64,000 nucleotides of DNA from Sphingobacterium sp. (GTDB lineage: Bacteria > Bacteroidota > Bacteroidia > Sphingobacteriales > Sphingobacteriaceae): assembly GCA_031277685.1 (NCBI GenBank), contig JAITLV010000255.1, positions 1 through 64,000 of the forward strand. Direction: 5' to 3'. Positions within the stretch are counted from its first letter, which is position 1; the number at the start of each line of letters is the position of its first letter. Both the position numbers and the translations under genes were made by a program. Below, one piece after another: positions 26,938 through 36,084 of this stretch. Below the pieces are notes generated by a model, which made no database searches, had not been told where the DNA came from, and saw nothing but the letters and a program-made list of their open reading frames with translations.

Positions 26938-27546
26938 ATGGAGACAATTGAAAGAAATCAACTAACTGCTATCGCTAAAATTTTGGTCAGCCCAACCCAT
27001 GCAATGACATTGGAAGAACCCTTTGCCACGTTGATGAAAAACAAGGATACCGTTCGTCCGGCCCTTTTTAAGTTTGCGGACAAATGGTCAAAAGCCACAT
27101 CTCCGATGGCAGCATCTGCACTTTGGGAAGATTTTAAAAAACTGATTTCACTATATGCTGATCTTGGCTTTGTGCTCATTGAAGGCACATCTATTACCAA
27201 TATTCCAAGTTTTTATGCTGAGATCAATCGGGTCTATATGGCTGGTGAGAACTGGAAAATTGGCAGTTTGGATGGGTTTGATGACCTGCTCTATGGTGGC
27301 TTTGGCATACTGCAGCAGGCAAAAAAGCAGACCATCATCTGGCGAGACATAGACCATAGCCGGACGGCATTGGGTGTTGCCACTACCCGCAGCTACTATC
27401 TGGAAAAATTAACGGCAAATGCAACGTTCAATCAAGCCTATTTTCAGCAAAAACTAGCCGATCTACAAGCCGGAAAAGGGCAAACCTATTTTGATATCGT
27501 ATCGGAAATAATACAATCACATCCAAAGATAGACTGGATCTACTAG
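26938..27546 (+). CDS. Barstar-like protein with N-terminal extension
   Basis: A 202-residue cytoplasmic protein. Residues about 78-145 match the barstar fold (ribonuclease inhibitor): FVLIEGTSITNIPSFY corresponds to the first strand and helix, IGSLDGFDDLLYGG to the barnase-binding helix, with Asp112 and Asp116 at the spacing of barstar Asp35 and Asp39, and TIIWRDIDHSR to the LEWRQFEQSK strand. Residues 1-75 are an unrecognised helical extension. Barstar proteins normally neutralise a secreted ribonuclease, but no barnase-like gene is adjacent, so it may be an orphan immunity protein. It is divergent from the sulfatase. Confidence 0.65.
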   Translation: METIERNQLTAIAKILVSPTHAMTLEEPFATLMKNKDTVRPALFKFADKWSKATSPMAASALWEDFKKLISLYADLGFVLIEGTSITNIPSFYAEINRVYMAGENWKIGSLDGFDDLLYGGFGILQQAKKQTIIWRDIDHSRTALGVATTRSYYLEKLTANATFNQAYFQQKLADLQAGKGQTYFDIVSEIIQSHPKIDWIY

Positions 27547-27569
27547 GTGATTTAAAGTTTTCAAAATGT

Positions 27570-27577
27570 TATCTTTA
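27570..27577 (+). promoter_or_regulatory. Possible -7 box of the Gfo/Idh/MocA gene
   Basis: TATCTTTA, the same octamer used as -7 box before both ROK genes, lies 20 bp upstream of the ATG at 27598. No good -33 TTTG at the expected spacing was found. Confidence 0.3.
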
Positions 27578-27597
27578 TTAATCCTAAACAGTATACC

Positions 27598-28683
27598 ATG
27601 AAACATGTAATCAAGATATGCTTTCTGTTGATCATGCTATTTCAGCATGTAGCCTATGCTGACAGCTTGCTTAAAGTCGCTGTCGCAGGGCTCAACCATG
27701 ACCATGTCTATCTCCTATTGAATTTATACAAAGAGAAAAAAGTCGATATCGTTGGAATAGCGGAAGGAAACGATATGCTCTCAAGCAAAATTCAGGCACA
27801 ATACAATCTTCCCAAGTCCGTTTTCTATCCTGACCTCGGTTCACTGCTTAAAAAAGTAAAACCCGATGTGGTTCTCGCTTACAATCCCACCGACGAACAT
27901 ATTAAGGTAGCAGAAATTTGCCTGCCACGTAAAATACCCGTCATGGTGGAAAAGCCAATGGCAACAACACTGGCTGATGCCAAACGTATTGCATCCCTAT
28001 CCCAACAACATAAAACAGCTTTTTTAGTCAATTATGAAACGACTTGGTACAAGAGCAACCAACAGCTCAAACGACTGGTCGATCAAAATATAGTGGGAAG
28101 CATTACACGTATGATTGTAAAAGATGGGCATGAGGGGCCGAAAGAGATCGGATGTAGCAGCTATTTCCTAGATTGGTTGACTGATCCACAAAAAAATGGC
28201 GGCGGAGCATTAATGGATTTTGGTTGTTATGGGGCCAATCTGATGACATGGATCAAAAATGGGGAACGGCCTATTTCTGTTACAGCCTTTACGCAGCGAC
28301 TGAAGCCCGATGTTTATCCAAAAGTTGAAGATGATGCCACGATTATTTTAAACTATCGGGATGGCAGTACAGGTATCATCCAGGCCTCTTGGGCATGGCC
28401 ATATAGTGTCAAGGATCTACAAGTTTTCGGAACAAAGGCTCAGCTCTATGCAAAAAATGATAAAAAGCTATTGAAATATGTACAGCATAACGAAGAGCCA
28501 ACCGTTATCGCAACGGATCAACCCTATTTTGAAAATCATATTCTTTATCTGGAGCATGTATTAAAACAAAAACAGTTATCTGAGGCAGATTTAAGTTCTA
28601 TCAGTAACAATGTAACCGTAGTCGAAATATTGGAAGCCGCTAAACAATCGGCAAAAGAAGGAAAGTCAATTTTATTAAATTGA
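27598..28683 (+). CDS. Exported Gfo/Idh/MocA-family oxidoreductase-like protein
   Basis: A 361-residue protein with a Sec-type signal peptide (MKHVIKICFLLIMLFQHVAYA) ahead of a Rossmann domain and the family's C-terminal alpha/beta domain. VMVEKPMATT is the conserved EKP substrate/cofactor motif. The dinucleotide-binding loop reads VAVAGLNHDH rather than GxGxxG, a variation that may alter cofactor binding. Export of such an enzyme is unusual unless the cofactor is tightly bound. No Tat twin-arginine is seen. Nearby glycan genes suggest action on sugars or inositols; the substrate is unknown. Confidence 0.8.
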   Translation: MKHVIKICFLLIMLFQHVAYADSLLKVAVAGLNHDHVYLLLNLYKEKKVDIVGIAEGNDMLSSKIQAQYNLPKSVFYPDLGSLLKKVKPDVVLAYNPTDEHIKVAEICLPRKIPVMVEKPMATTLADAKRIASLSQQHKTAFLVNYETTWYKSNQQLKRLVDQNIVGSITRMIVKDGHEGPKEIGCSSYFLDWLTDPQKNGGGALMDFGCYGANLMTWIKNGERPISVTAFTQRLKPDVYPKVEDDATIILNYRDGSTGIIQASWAWPYSVKDLQVFGTKAQLYAKNDKKLLKYVQHNEEPTVIATDQPYFENHILYLEHVLKQKQLSEADLSSISNNVTVVEILEAAKQSAKEGKSILLN

Positions 28684-28693
28684 TCTTAGCGCA

Positions 28694-28728
28694 AAAAAGG
28701 TATATGGACATCATCCATATACCTTTTT
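28694..28728. terminator. Strong bidirectional terminator
   Basis: A perfect 15-bp stem AAAAAGGTATATGGA / TCCATATACCTTTTT with a 5-nt loop lies between the convergent Gfo/Idh/MocA and YdcF-like genes, with T tracts on both strands. Confidence 0.9.
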
Positions 28729-28750
28729 CCAATATATCTCAAACAATCCA

Positions 28751-29995
28751 TCAGGGATCCAATGGCTCATCCGGATCTATCGTCAACGCTTCTTCTTTTG
28801 CCCGAAATTCGATGATAACATCCGAAATTCGTTTTCCTAATACATAAGGAACATAGCCCAATTCCCGTATACAACGATCTGCCATGTTTTCGACGGCATC
28901 AATATGCAGCTTGCTACTGTTCACAATAGCGAATTTATCTTTCGGAAACCCATACCGCAACAGGATACGTGCTGTGTTACGCAGATTTGTTGTAGTATGA
29001 CGAGCATGGGGGTCGATCAATATCGCCTCTTCAGGAACCCTCATGACATGGATTAGATATTTTTTCATTTCAATGGCCTCGATATAAGCTGTTTTATAAG
29101 GGTGTACCCTTCCACCGGAAAGCACAATAAATGGAGCCAATTTTTCAAAATAACTGCGAGCAGCCATTCTTGCACGCAACATCCCACCAGGACTAATAGG
29201 CTGACCGTACACTTCGGGACCAGCACCGAGGGTCAACAGAAGGCTATAAGGATAATGGGAAAAATCCGTCTTCTTCACCTGTTCAAATGCCTTTTTATTT
29301 TCCAGTTCGATCAGTGGTTCTAGTTGTGCCGCGTCCCATCGCTCATTAATTTCCAACAGGCGTACCGCAGTCATCATGGTCATAAACAAGGATTTTTGAG
29401 CCGTCGGAATATCTTTTAGCACATCCTGACGGACATCGTCCAAGAGCTGAAGGTAAGCCTTACGATGCACATCAAAAGCGATAGAATCAATCTTCGGATA
29501 ATTCGGTTTCTTGCCGCCGCCATAGACATCAATAGCGTAGTTCATTGCTCTCAGATCTTGCAATAATGCCTTTTTAAAGTAGGCTTGTGCTGTTTGATCC
29601 GCTTGTAGACCATAGGTCTTCGATGGGATTAAATTAGACTCGACCAGTTCCTGCAATTTTTTACTACGGCCTATCTGACCCGAAATTTGCGCTGCAACAA
29701 CTTCTATCTCCGAATCATTCCATTTAAAAGCATCCAAGTAGCAGCTAAGATCTGTACAATGACCACTATTTTTGAAACGATCCAATCGCTGTTGCAGCAA
29801 TCCTGAAAGTGCTTTGGATGCGCAAAGCTGTCGCGTTAAGGCAGAATCTACGAACAACAGATAGCTTGCATAATAATTCTTACTGATCACCCATTCCTGA
29901 GGCTCCGTTGTTGTATGCTTGAACTGACCTTTGGAAACATGCATACAGCATATTCCCAAAGCCAGCCAAACAAATTTTCTAATGATATGTACCAT
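28751..29995 (-). CDS. YdcF/DUF218-family exported protein
   Basis: A 414-residue protein with an N-terminal signal (ALGICCMHVSKGQ). Residues about 250-400 form the DUF218 (YdcF/SanA/ElyC) domain: LLTLGAG, SPGGMLRARMAARSYFEK, IVLSGGRV, and EEAILIDPHARHTTTNLRNT with the family's conserved acidic and TTxxN residues. The first about 230 residues are a helical region not recognised. DUF218 proteins are linked to envelope and undecaprenyl-carrier metabolism, but no activity can be assigned. It starts 11 bp after susD and is the last gene of the susC-susD operon, an uncommon pairing. Confidence 0.75.
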   Translation of the reverse strand: MVHIIRKFVWLALGICCMHVSKGQFKHTTTEPQEWVISKNYYASYLLFVDSALTRQLCASKALSGLLQQRLDRFKNSGHCTDLSCYLDAFKWNDSEIEVVAAQISGQIGRSKKLQELVESNLIPSKTYGLQADQTAQAYFKKALLQDLRAMNYAIDVYGGGKKPNYPKIDSIAFDVHRKAYLQLLDDVRQDVLKDIPTAQKSLFMTMMTAVRLLEINERWDAAQLEPLIELENKKAFEQVKKTDFSHYPYSLLLTLGAGPEVYGQPISPGGMLRARMAARSYFEKLAPFIVLSGGRVHPYKTAYIEAIEMKKYLIHVMRVPEEAILIDPHARHTTTNLRNTARILLRYGFPKDKFAIVNSSKLHIDAVENMADRCIRELGYVPYVLGKRISDVIIEFRAKEEALTIDPDEPLDP

Positions 29996-30006
29996 ACCCT
30001 GATAGA

Positions 30007-31527
30007 TTAATAGCCTGGATTTTGATACATGCGTTGTGGATCCAACTTATATTCATCGAAAGGAATTGGATAGTATCTATCCTTTGTGGAAATATTGGAG
30101 ATTTTAGCATTACCATAATCCGCCTGGTTTTTCGTTTTAAAGTAAGTAACCAGTTCCTGTGCATTATAGTTTCGGATCAGATCAAACCAGCGTTGGTTTT
30201 CGAAAGCCAGTTCTACACGGCGTTCATGTAAAATCGCTTCTTTTAATGTTGGGTATTTTGTGCGATAGTCATTGTTCAACATGGACAGAGCATACGAAGG
30301 TAATCCTGCACGCTCACGTACCTGATCCAATAGCGCAATAGCCTCAGCATCTTTGCCCAAGTGATATTTTGCTTCCGCCAACAACAGCATCACATCCGCG
30401 TAACGGATCAAGATCCAGTCGTTTCCACCCCAACCATTGCTACCTGCATCATCACTATTATCCCTAAATTTAGTGACAAACCAATCGTTGACTTGCGTAT
30501 TCGCCGCAAACTTCACGGAAAAGTCTTTTCGTATATCGTCTTGCTCGTAGTCCTTGATCAAATCTAGTTTCGCGACTTCGCCAGAACCTGTAGAATTATA
30601 GCGTGAATTGATAGTCTCCCCCCGCGCTTGGTAATTACGGGCAATACTCGAGCTATAATTTTGGTCGCCTTGCTTGTACTGGATCTGAAAAACAAGCTCT
30701 TTGCAGCTATTTTTCTTGGTCACATCGAAAACATCCGCATAGGGTATTTCGTTCAATTTGCCAAACGTACGCATTTGGTACGCTGCATTAAGGTACTGTT
30801 CTGCTTTTGCAAAATTTTCTGCACTCCCCGATGTCTGCGTTGCCCCCAAAGTTAAATATACTTGCCCCAGGATTGTATTGATGGCAGCTTTTGATGTTCT
30901 ACCAACGACGTAATCTTTCTGCGTATTGGGAATATTACTGGACAATGCCTCCGTCAAATCCTTAATGATCTGCTCGTAAACAATCGACTCTTTCTGACGG
31001 AAAGCCAATTCATTTGCTTGCTCTTTAGTGATCACCTGTACCGTAGATAATGGAATATCTCCAAATTTACGTACCATATGGAAATACAATAATGCGCGAA
31101 CGAATTTTGCTTCTGCGATGTAACGCCCTTTTAACTCTTCGCTGGAGAAAGTCACTTCATCCACATGAGAGAGCACAATATTGCAACGGCTAATTGCCGT
31201 ATACATGGCCGACCAATGTGTCTTTAGATAGGTATTACTTGGCAGCAATGAAAAGTCATTGAACTGGAAAGGCTCCCCAGCATTGGATTGGTTATCATTG
31301 CGTCCACTATTGTCTGAGCGTTCTTCATTGTATAAAGTGCTCGATTCACCAATTGTGCTTCCCGAACGTAGGGACTGATAGAGACCGTTAACCGCTAAGA
31401 GCACATCATTTTCCGATTTAAAGTAATCACCGATCTGCACTGCATTGGGATCTTTCTGGTTCAAGAAATCTTTGCTGCATGACGATAAAACAAACAACGC
31501 AAAGGGTAATAAATATCTTTTTTTCAT
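30007..31527 (-). CDS. SusD/RagB-family surface lipoprotein
   Basis: A 506-residue lipoprotein (signal MKKRYLLPFALFVLSSC, Cys17) with canonical SusD features: FLNQKDPNAVQIGDYF at the N terminus, YIAEAKFVRALLYFHMVRKFGDIPL in the TPR region, and the C-terminal ILHERRVELAFENQRWFDLIR. It pairs with the SusC at 31638-34892, 110 bp upstream. The nearby PL8 and sulfatase suggest a glycosaminoglycan ligand, although two plus-strand genes lie between, so this is inference. Confidence 0.92.
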   Translation of the reverse strand: MKKRYLLPFALFVLSSCSKDFLNQKDPNAVQIGDYFKSENDVLLAVNGLYQSLRSGSTIGESSTLYNEERSDNSGRNDNQSNAGEPFQFNDFSLLPSNTYLKTHWSAMYTAISRCNIVLSHVDEVTFSSEELKGRYIAEAKFVRALLYFHMVRKFGDIPLSTVQVITKEQANELAFRQKESIVYEQIIKDLTEALSSNIPNTQKDYVVGRTSKAAINTILGQVYLTLGATQTSGSAENFAKAEQYLNAAYQMRTFGKLNEIPYADVFDVTKKNSCKELVFQIQYKQGDQNYSSSIARNYQARGETINSRYNSTGSGEVAKLDLIKDYEQDDIRKDFSVKFAANTQVNDWFVTKFRDNSDDAGSNGWGGNDWILIRYADVMLLLAEAKYHLGKDAEAIALLDQVRERAGLPSYALSMLNNDYRTKYPTLKEAILHERRVELAFENQRWFDLIRNYNAQELVTYFKTKNQADYGNAKISNISTKDRYYPIPFDEYKLDPQRMYQNPGY

Positions 31528-31637
31528 CTGTTCAATTTTTTATAAGTTTGGAAAGACCCAATTTCAAGTTCCTTCCATTATTTTTTATTAACCGACCGCT
31601 TCCCGAATAATGGGTTTGTCAGCTTTTTTCAACGATA

Positions 31638-34600
31638 TTAGAAAGTTACTTTCACACCAAGATTATAGGACCTTACCAGTGGATATAGTCCATAATCCAC
31701 ACCCGGAGTTAAATTGCCACGTTGGTTATAATCCGGTTCTGGATTGTAGCCTTTGTATTTGGAAATTGTAAACGGATTGTCGACAGTAGCATAAACCCTT
31801 ATCCCTGATAGCGTTAATTTCTCAGCTAGACCTTTTGGAAGATTGTAGCCCAATGCAATGTTTGTCATCCGCAAGAATGAACCGTCTTGGAGATAAAAAT
31901 CCGAAAGGCGTGTACTATTACTTTGTGTACCACCACGTGATGCGCGATATACCTTACCATTACCTGGATTTTGTGCCGAACGATAACGTTGTGCCACATC
32001 CGCATATTGATTGCCGGAACCTTCCATGTTATAGAGATAATAATCATAGCCATCCAACACTTTATTCCCTTGAGAGCCGTTAAAAGAAGCACGTATATCA
32101 AATGCTTTATAACGCGCATTCAAAGCAAAGCCATAGGTAAAATTCGGATGCGGATTGCCAATGACTCTTTTATCAGCATCATTGACGATGCCATTGCCGT
32201 CCACATCTTCGAAGTAAAGATCTCCGGGTTGTAGAGGTGTTGTTGAAGCCGCAGAAGGCGCGACAGTTTTGTAATTATCTTCTGTTGCTACGCCAAGCAC
32301 TTTAAAGCCATAGAACATACCAATAGGACTACCTTCCTGCGTAATATGGGTCAAGTAAGAGCGCTCAGCTCCATTCGTTAATATCGTCGATGATCCCCCC
32401 AAATCTAACACCTTATTACGGTTTACATTGATATTTCCGCTAAAGCCAAGTTCAAAGTCATTCTTACGAATTAGCGTTGCGTCGACCTGTAGATCAAAGC
32501 CTTTATTTTGTACCTTAGAATTTGGCAAGTTTGTCAATATTGTCGTTGAACCAGATACCGCGGAAATTGGTTGATCGAATAATAAATTAAAGGAACGGCT
32601 CAAATAAAAATTAGCCATAATGTTTAAGCGGCCTTTCCATAGTCCAAGATCAAGACCCGCATTGTATTGCGAGGTAGTTTCCCAGCTTAAATTGGGGTCA
32701 TATAGGTCTCCAGCAGTATACGAAGTCTCCACTTTATCTCCCAAAACAACACCTGCAGGCGAGTTAAATACAGAGACAGAACGATATTCTTTTATGTTAT
32801 TGTTGCCGCTACGTCCCCAGCTCGCTCTTAGCTTAACCGTCGATTGTTGGCCTAACCAATCCGTATAAAACTCCTCCTTGGAGAGCGTCCATCCTCCCGA
32901 CACCGAAGGAAAAGTTCCCCATTTGCTGTTCGGCCCAAAGCGCGATGACCCATCGGTACGGATGGAAGCTGAAAGGAAATATTTCGAATCAAAACTGTAG
33001 TTTACACGGCTAAAATATGACTGGAGCGTTGTAATACGTTTGAAGGTATCATCCTTTAGCAATTGGAAATTAGAAGGATCCGCTCCCTTGTCCGTAATTT
33101 CACCAATTGCATTATTATTAAAACCGTTAGCCCTTACGCCCTGATAATCGTAATCTGTGCGTTGAACAGAATAGCCCAATAAAGCAGATACCTGATGTTT
33201 GTCACCGAAAGTCTTGTTATAGTTTAACGTTGTCTCCAGCAATTTATCCAACTCATTTTTTGTCTTGGCATCGGTATAGGCTGCAGAAATTGCCTGCGGT
33301 GAAAATGGTTTGTTGTTTCCATCTGATATACTTGTCGGACGGAAATAATCATACTTTTCGTCGTAAGTAGACAAACCACCATTTACTTTAAGATTTAAGC
33401 CTTCGATAATGGAGAAATCAGCAAAGGCATTATATAAACCTCTTTTTCCACGGCGATTATTTTTGATCTCAGTGACATAGGCCAATGGGTTTTCAGGATT
33501 TTGGATACCATAATTGTTTGCTGAAAGATCAGCCATCAGGTATTTTGCATAGGTCCCATCTTCGTTATAAACAGGTAACGTTGGCAAGTATATTAGGGCA
33601 GCCATGGATGGGCTTCGATCATATCGACCTGTGGTCACCTCATTGTTATCGTTGTAGGTGAAGGACACATTAGCTCCAACCGTCATTCTCTTACTGACTT
33701 TACTGTCAATATTGGCGCGGAAATTAAATACTTTCTGATCCGTTCCGAGCATGATACCTTGCTGATTCTGATACGATCCACTCAAGAAGTAACGATTTTT
33801 TTCATTACCGCCATACGTTGAAAGGTTATGACGTTGAAAAGGCGCATTACGGTATAGCGCATCCTGCCAATCGGTATCGTATTTTGATTTTTTTGCTGTA
33901 CCCGTTGCAAAATCATAATACTCTTCAGGAATAGTTATCGATCCAGCGTTGCCCGGAACATTCAATACACGGGTTTTATTATCATCAAAACGTCTCGCGT
34001 CTGACCATGCAATATTGTTTTTTGTTAGAAGATCTTTATAGGAATTGTTTCGTCCGTCGATCAAAAGATCAATAAACTGTTCGGCGTTTAAGACATCAAT
34101 TTTTTTGGAGAGCTGTCCGAATCCTCCCAGCACTTCATACTCAACATTGCTTTTACTTTCCTTACCACGTTTGGTTGTAATCAATATAACACCACCGGCT
34201 CCACGAGATCCGTAGATCGCTGCCGAGGCTGCGTCTTTTAAAACATCAAAGGATTCAATATCATTGGGGTTGATATTTAAATTGTTCCCTGCTGGATATC
34301 CATCGATAACGTATAATGGATCCGAACCAGCGTTAATCGACCCCATACCACGGACACGCATTTTAGTTCCATCGTATGGAGCACCACTTGTCTGCATCAC
34401 TTGTACACCAGCTACTTTACCAACTATTGCTTGTGATAATTTGGGCGCGCTCAAATTCAGCTCTTCCGCCTTTACGCTAGCAATAGCACCTGTGACATCT
34501 GACTTTCTAATCCTTTGATATCCAATCGAAACAGTAACCTCCTCCAGTGTATTCTCATTATCCTGCAGGGAAAAGACTTGCCCATTGGATTTAACGACAG

Positions 34601-34892
34601 GTTGAACCAATTTGGCAAAACCGATAAATGAAATACTAAGATTGTCCCCAATTTCAGCTTCGATCTGAAAATTTCCTTTTACGTCGGACTGAACGGTCTT
34701 TTTACTCTTCACATTTTGAATCGTTGCTCCCGAAATTGCATTTCCCTGTGCATCGACCACGCGGCCGCTAACGGGATTTTGCACGTGCAGAATTTGTGAA
34801 TTGATCAGTGTAAGAGGTTTAGCTTGAACAGCGGATGAGCTTGCTGCAATAGCACATAATAACCAAAAGACATTGTTGGTTTTAATTTTCAT
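31638..34892 (-). CDS. SusC/RagA-family TonB-linked outer-membrane transporter
   Basis: A 1084-residue SusC transporter: signal peptide ending near VQAKP (about 25), carboxypeptidase-D-like domain (about 40-115; GRVVDAQGNAISGATI), TonB-box region EEVTVSIGYQR, plug with VLKDAASAAIYGSRGAGGVILITTK, and a barrel ending in VKVTF. No STN domain is present. First gene of a susC-susD-YdcF operon. It is not closely related at the N terminus to the two ROK-linked SusC proteins. Confidence 0.93.
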   Translation of the reverse strand: MKIKTNNVFWLLCAIAASSSAVQAKPLTLINSQILHVQNPVSGRVVDAQGNAISGATIQNVKSKKTVQSDVKGNFQIEAEIGDNLSISFIGFAKLVQPVVKSNGQVFSLQDNENTLEEVTVSIGYQRIRKSDVTGAIASVKAEELNLSAPKLSQAIVGKVAGVQVMQTSGAPYDGTKMRVRGMGSINAGSDPLYVIDGYPAGNNLNINPNDIESFDVLKDAASAAIYGSRGAGGVILITTKRGKESKSNVEYEVLGGFGQLSKKIDVLNAEQFIDLLIDGRNNSYKDLLTKNNIAWSDARRFDDNKTRVLNVPGNAGSITIPEEYYDFATGTAKKSKYDTDWQDALYRNAPFQRHNLSTYGGNEKNRYFLSGSYQNQQGIMLGTDQKVFNFRANIDSKVSKRMTVGANVSFTYNDNNEVTTGRYDRSPSMAALIYLPTLPVYNEDGTYAKYLMADLSANNYGIQNPENPLAYVTEIKNNRRGKRGLYNAFADFSIIEGLNLKVNGGLSTYDEKYDYFRPTSISDGNNKPFSPQAISAAYTDAKTKNELDKLLETTLNYNKTFGDKHQVSALLGYSVQRTDYDYQGVRANGFNNNAIGEITDKGADPSNFQLLKDDTFKRITTLQSYFSRVNYSFDSKYFLSASIRTDGSSRFGPNSKWGTFPSVSGGWTLSKEEFYTDWLGQQSTVKLRASWGRSGNNNIKEYRSVSVFNSPAGVVLGDKVETSYTAGDLYDPNLSWETTSQYNAGLDLGLWKGRLNIMANFYLSRSFNLLFDQPISAVSGSTTILTNLPNSKVQNKGFDLQVDATLIRKNDFELGFSGNINVNRNKVLDLGGSSTILTNGAERSYLTHITQEGSPIGMFYGFKVLGVATEDNYKTVAPSAASTTPLQPGDLYFEDVDGNGIVNDADKRVIGNPHPNFTYGFALNARYKAFDIRASFNGSQGNKVLDGYDYYLYNMEGSGNQYADVAQRYRSAQNPGNGKVYRASRGGTQSNSTRLSDFYLQDGSFLRMTNIALGYNLPKGLAEKLTLSGIRVYATVDNPFTISKYKGYNPEPDYNQRGNLTPGVDYGLYPLVRSYNLGVKVTF

Positions 34893-34925
34893 AAGTAGTG
34901 CATTTGATTTATGGGTACAAGATTA

Positions 34926-34955
34926 CAAATGCAATATGAAGGTAGTATCAACAAA
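34926..34955 (-). promoter_or_regulatory. Possible promoter of the susC-susD-YdcF operon
   Basis: Minus-strand TTTG (34952-34955), 18-nt spacer, TGCATTTG (34926-34933), one mismatch from TAnnTTTG, about 34 bp upstream of the susC ATG. The spacer is slightly short. Confidence 0.35.
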
Positions 34956-35030
34956 AGGTTAATAGTTCTTAACTAAACCGAGTTAGCAAGCCATATCCCC
35001 TTAACAAAAGGATAACAATAGTGAAAGCAC

Positions 35031-35348
35031 TCAGCTCTTCTTCTGAGCAAAGAGCGCGCGGAGTAAGAGCCGCAATAGCATGTATACAACTACTGCAAAA
35101 AGGATATTACCAAGTAGTTTGAGTAGTTCAAAATTTTCGAAACTTGCGTATTCATCCAGTTCGGGACTATACCCAGTTCCGCTGGAATAGAACGTGCAAG
35201 GAAATCCCATCGTTAGCTTACCGTCCACCGGTAATCTATCTTGGTAAGACAACACGGTTAAAACAACAAAGATAAAAATAGTACCCACCACTCCTTTTAG
35301 GATGGCTGGCACTATTTTTATCTTATTTTTTGTATTGATCACACTCAT
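35031..35348 (-). CDS. Small two-helix membrane protein
   Basis: A 105-residue protein with two membrane segments (about 15-34 and 76-95) and a polar loop between them containing FPCTFYSSGTGYSPELDEY. A basic tail (RALFAQKKS) suggests cytoplasmic termini. Not recognised. It lies 42 bp downstream of the HEPN-type operon on the same strand, but an 11-bp inverted repeat covers its start codon (35347-35381), so it may be a separate or coupled last gene. Confidence 0.55.
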   Translation of the reverse strand: MSVINTKNKIKIVPAILKGVVGTIFIFVVLTVLSYQDRLPVDGKLTMGFPCTFYSSGTGYSPELDEYASFENFELLKLLGNILFAVVVYMLLRLLLRALFAQKKS

Positions 35349-35381
35349 TGAATTAAATATAAGGAATGTTTTTAATTCAAT
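35347..35381 (-). repeat. 11-bp inverted repeat overlapping a start codon
   Basis: ATTGAATTAAA (35347-35357) and TTTAATTCAAT (35371-35381) are perfectly complementary around a 13-nt loop. On the minus strand the last base pairs include the AT of the ATG of the 105-residue membrane protein, so folding of the RNA could mask its start. Confidence 0.7.
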
Positions 35382-35390
35382 GCTATTGAC

Positions 35391-36083
35391 CTAATAAATA
35401 ATGCCTCGATTAGACCGTTTAAAATCAGGAAGAAAAAATGAATAGCTATTTTCCACATTTCGTACAACCAGTTTACTTTGTTGAATAAAGCTATAGAGGA
35501 CATTCTTAAGATGTCGGGGAAAAATCTGTAAATGTACAAGTCCCGTATGCTCGACCTCACGAAACATTTGCAATGCCGTTGCACCATCTTCAAAGTAATT
35601 ACCGGCCAATAATACTTCCAGTTTCTGCCGAACATGAAGCATGGCGTCCGATTCAAGCTGTAAATTCTTTTCGGGTTTCCATTCCTCGAAATTTAATTTT
35701 GGAATTGTAGGCTTTTTCTTCTTCGTTAACAAGGTCCAGGGCAATGCAATAGAATAGCTCCATTTCACCTCATCCTCCTCAATTTTAAGACGTACCAGGC
35801 GTTCTTCGGATACTTCATATTGTCCACGATGGAATGTCATGGCTTCGATCCGTGAACTTGCATATATCCGATCCAATAAAATGGATTCTTGTGTTAAAAA
35901 CTTTTGTATTTCAAACATTTCCTCAAAATCCTGGTAAGCATGATCAGGCTTTCCAAGTAAGAATGAAAGTTCTTCAGGTCGCCACTCTTTTTGTATCCTT
36001 CGTTTAACGTAAGTATACCAAAGCTGAAAATCATGTGAATACATCATCCCGGCGTAAGACTCTGTTGTTGTATTGGTTTTCAT
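35391..36083 (-). CDS. Uncharacterised operon protein with HTH-like segment
   Basis: A 230-residue protein. I start it at the ATG at 36083, one base after the upstream stop; a longer frame from 36197 would overlap that gene by more than 110 bases. Residues about 29-60 (EWRPEELSFLLGKPDHAYQDFEE) resemble the segment YTREELAFLMGQDENYIKDMEE in the 131-residue protein of the same operon and look like an XRE-type helix-turn-helix. The central KKKKPTIPKL is a basic stretch. The rest is unrecognised. Function unknown; a regulatory or DNA-binding role is a guess from that motif. Confidence 0.6.
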   Translation of the reverse strand: MKTNTTTESYAGMMYSHDFQLWYTYVKRRIQKEWRPEELSFLLGKPDHAYQDFEEMFEIQKFLTQESILLDRIYASSRIEAMTFHRGQYEVSEERLVRLKIEEDEVKWSYSIALPWTLLTKKKKPTIPKLNFEEWKPEKNLQLESDAMLHVRQKLEVLLAGNYFEDGATALQMFREVEHTGLVHLQIFPRHLKNVLYSFIQQSKLVVRNVENSYSFFLPDFKRSNRGIIY

Positions 36084-36084
36084 A

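Noticed and set aside
23287..34892. Single glycosaminoglycan operon from susC to PL8
   Set aside because: The barstar-like and Gfo/Idh/MocA genes lie between on the opposite strand, with a strong terminator at 28694-28728, so these are at least two separate minus-strand units.
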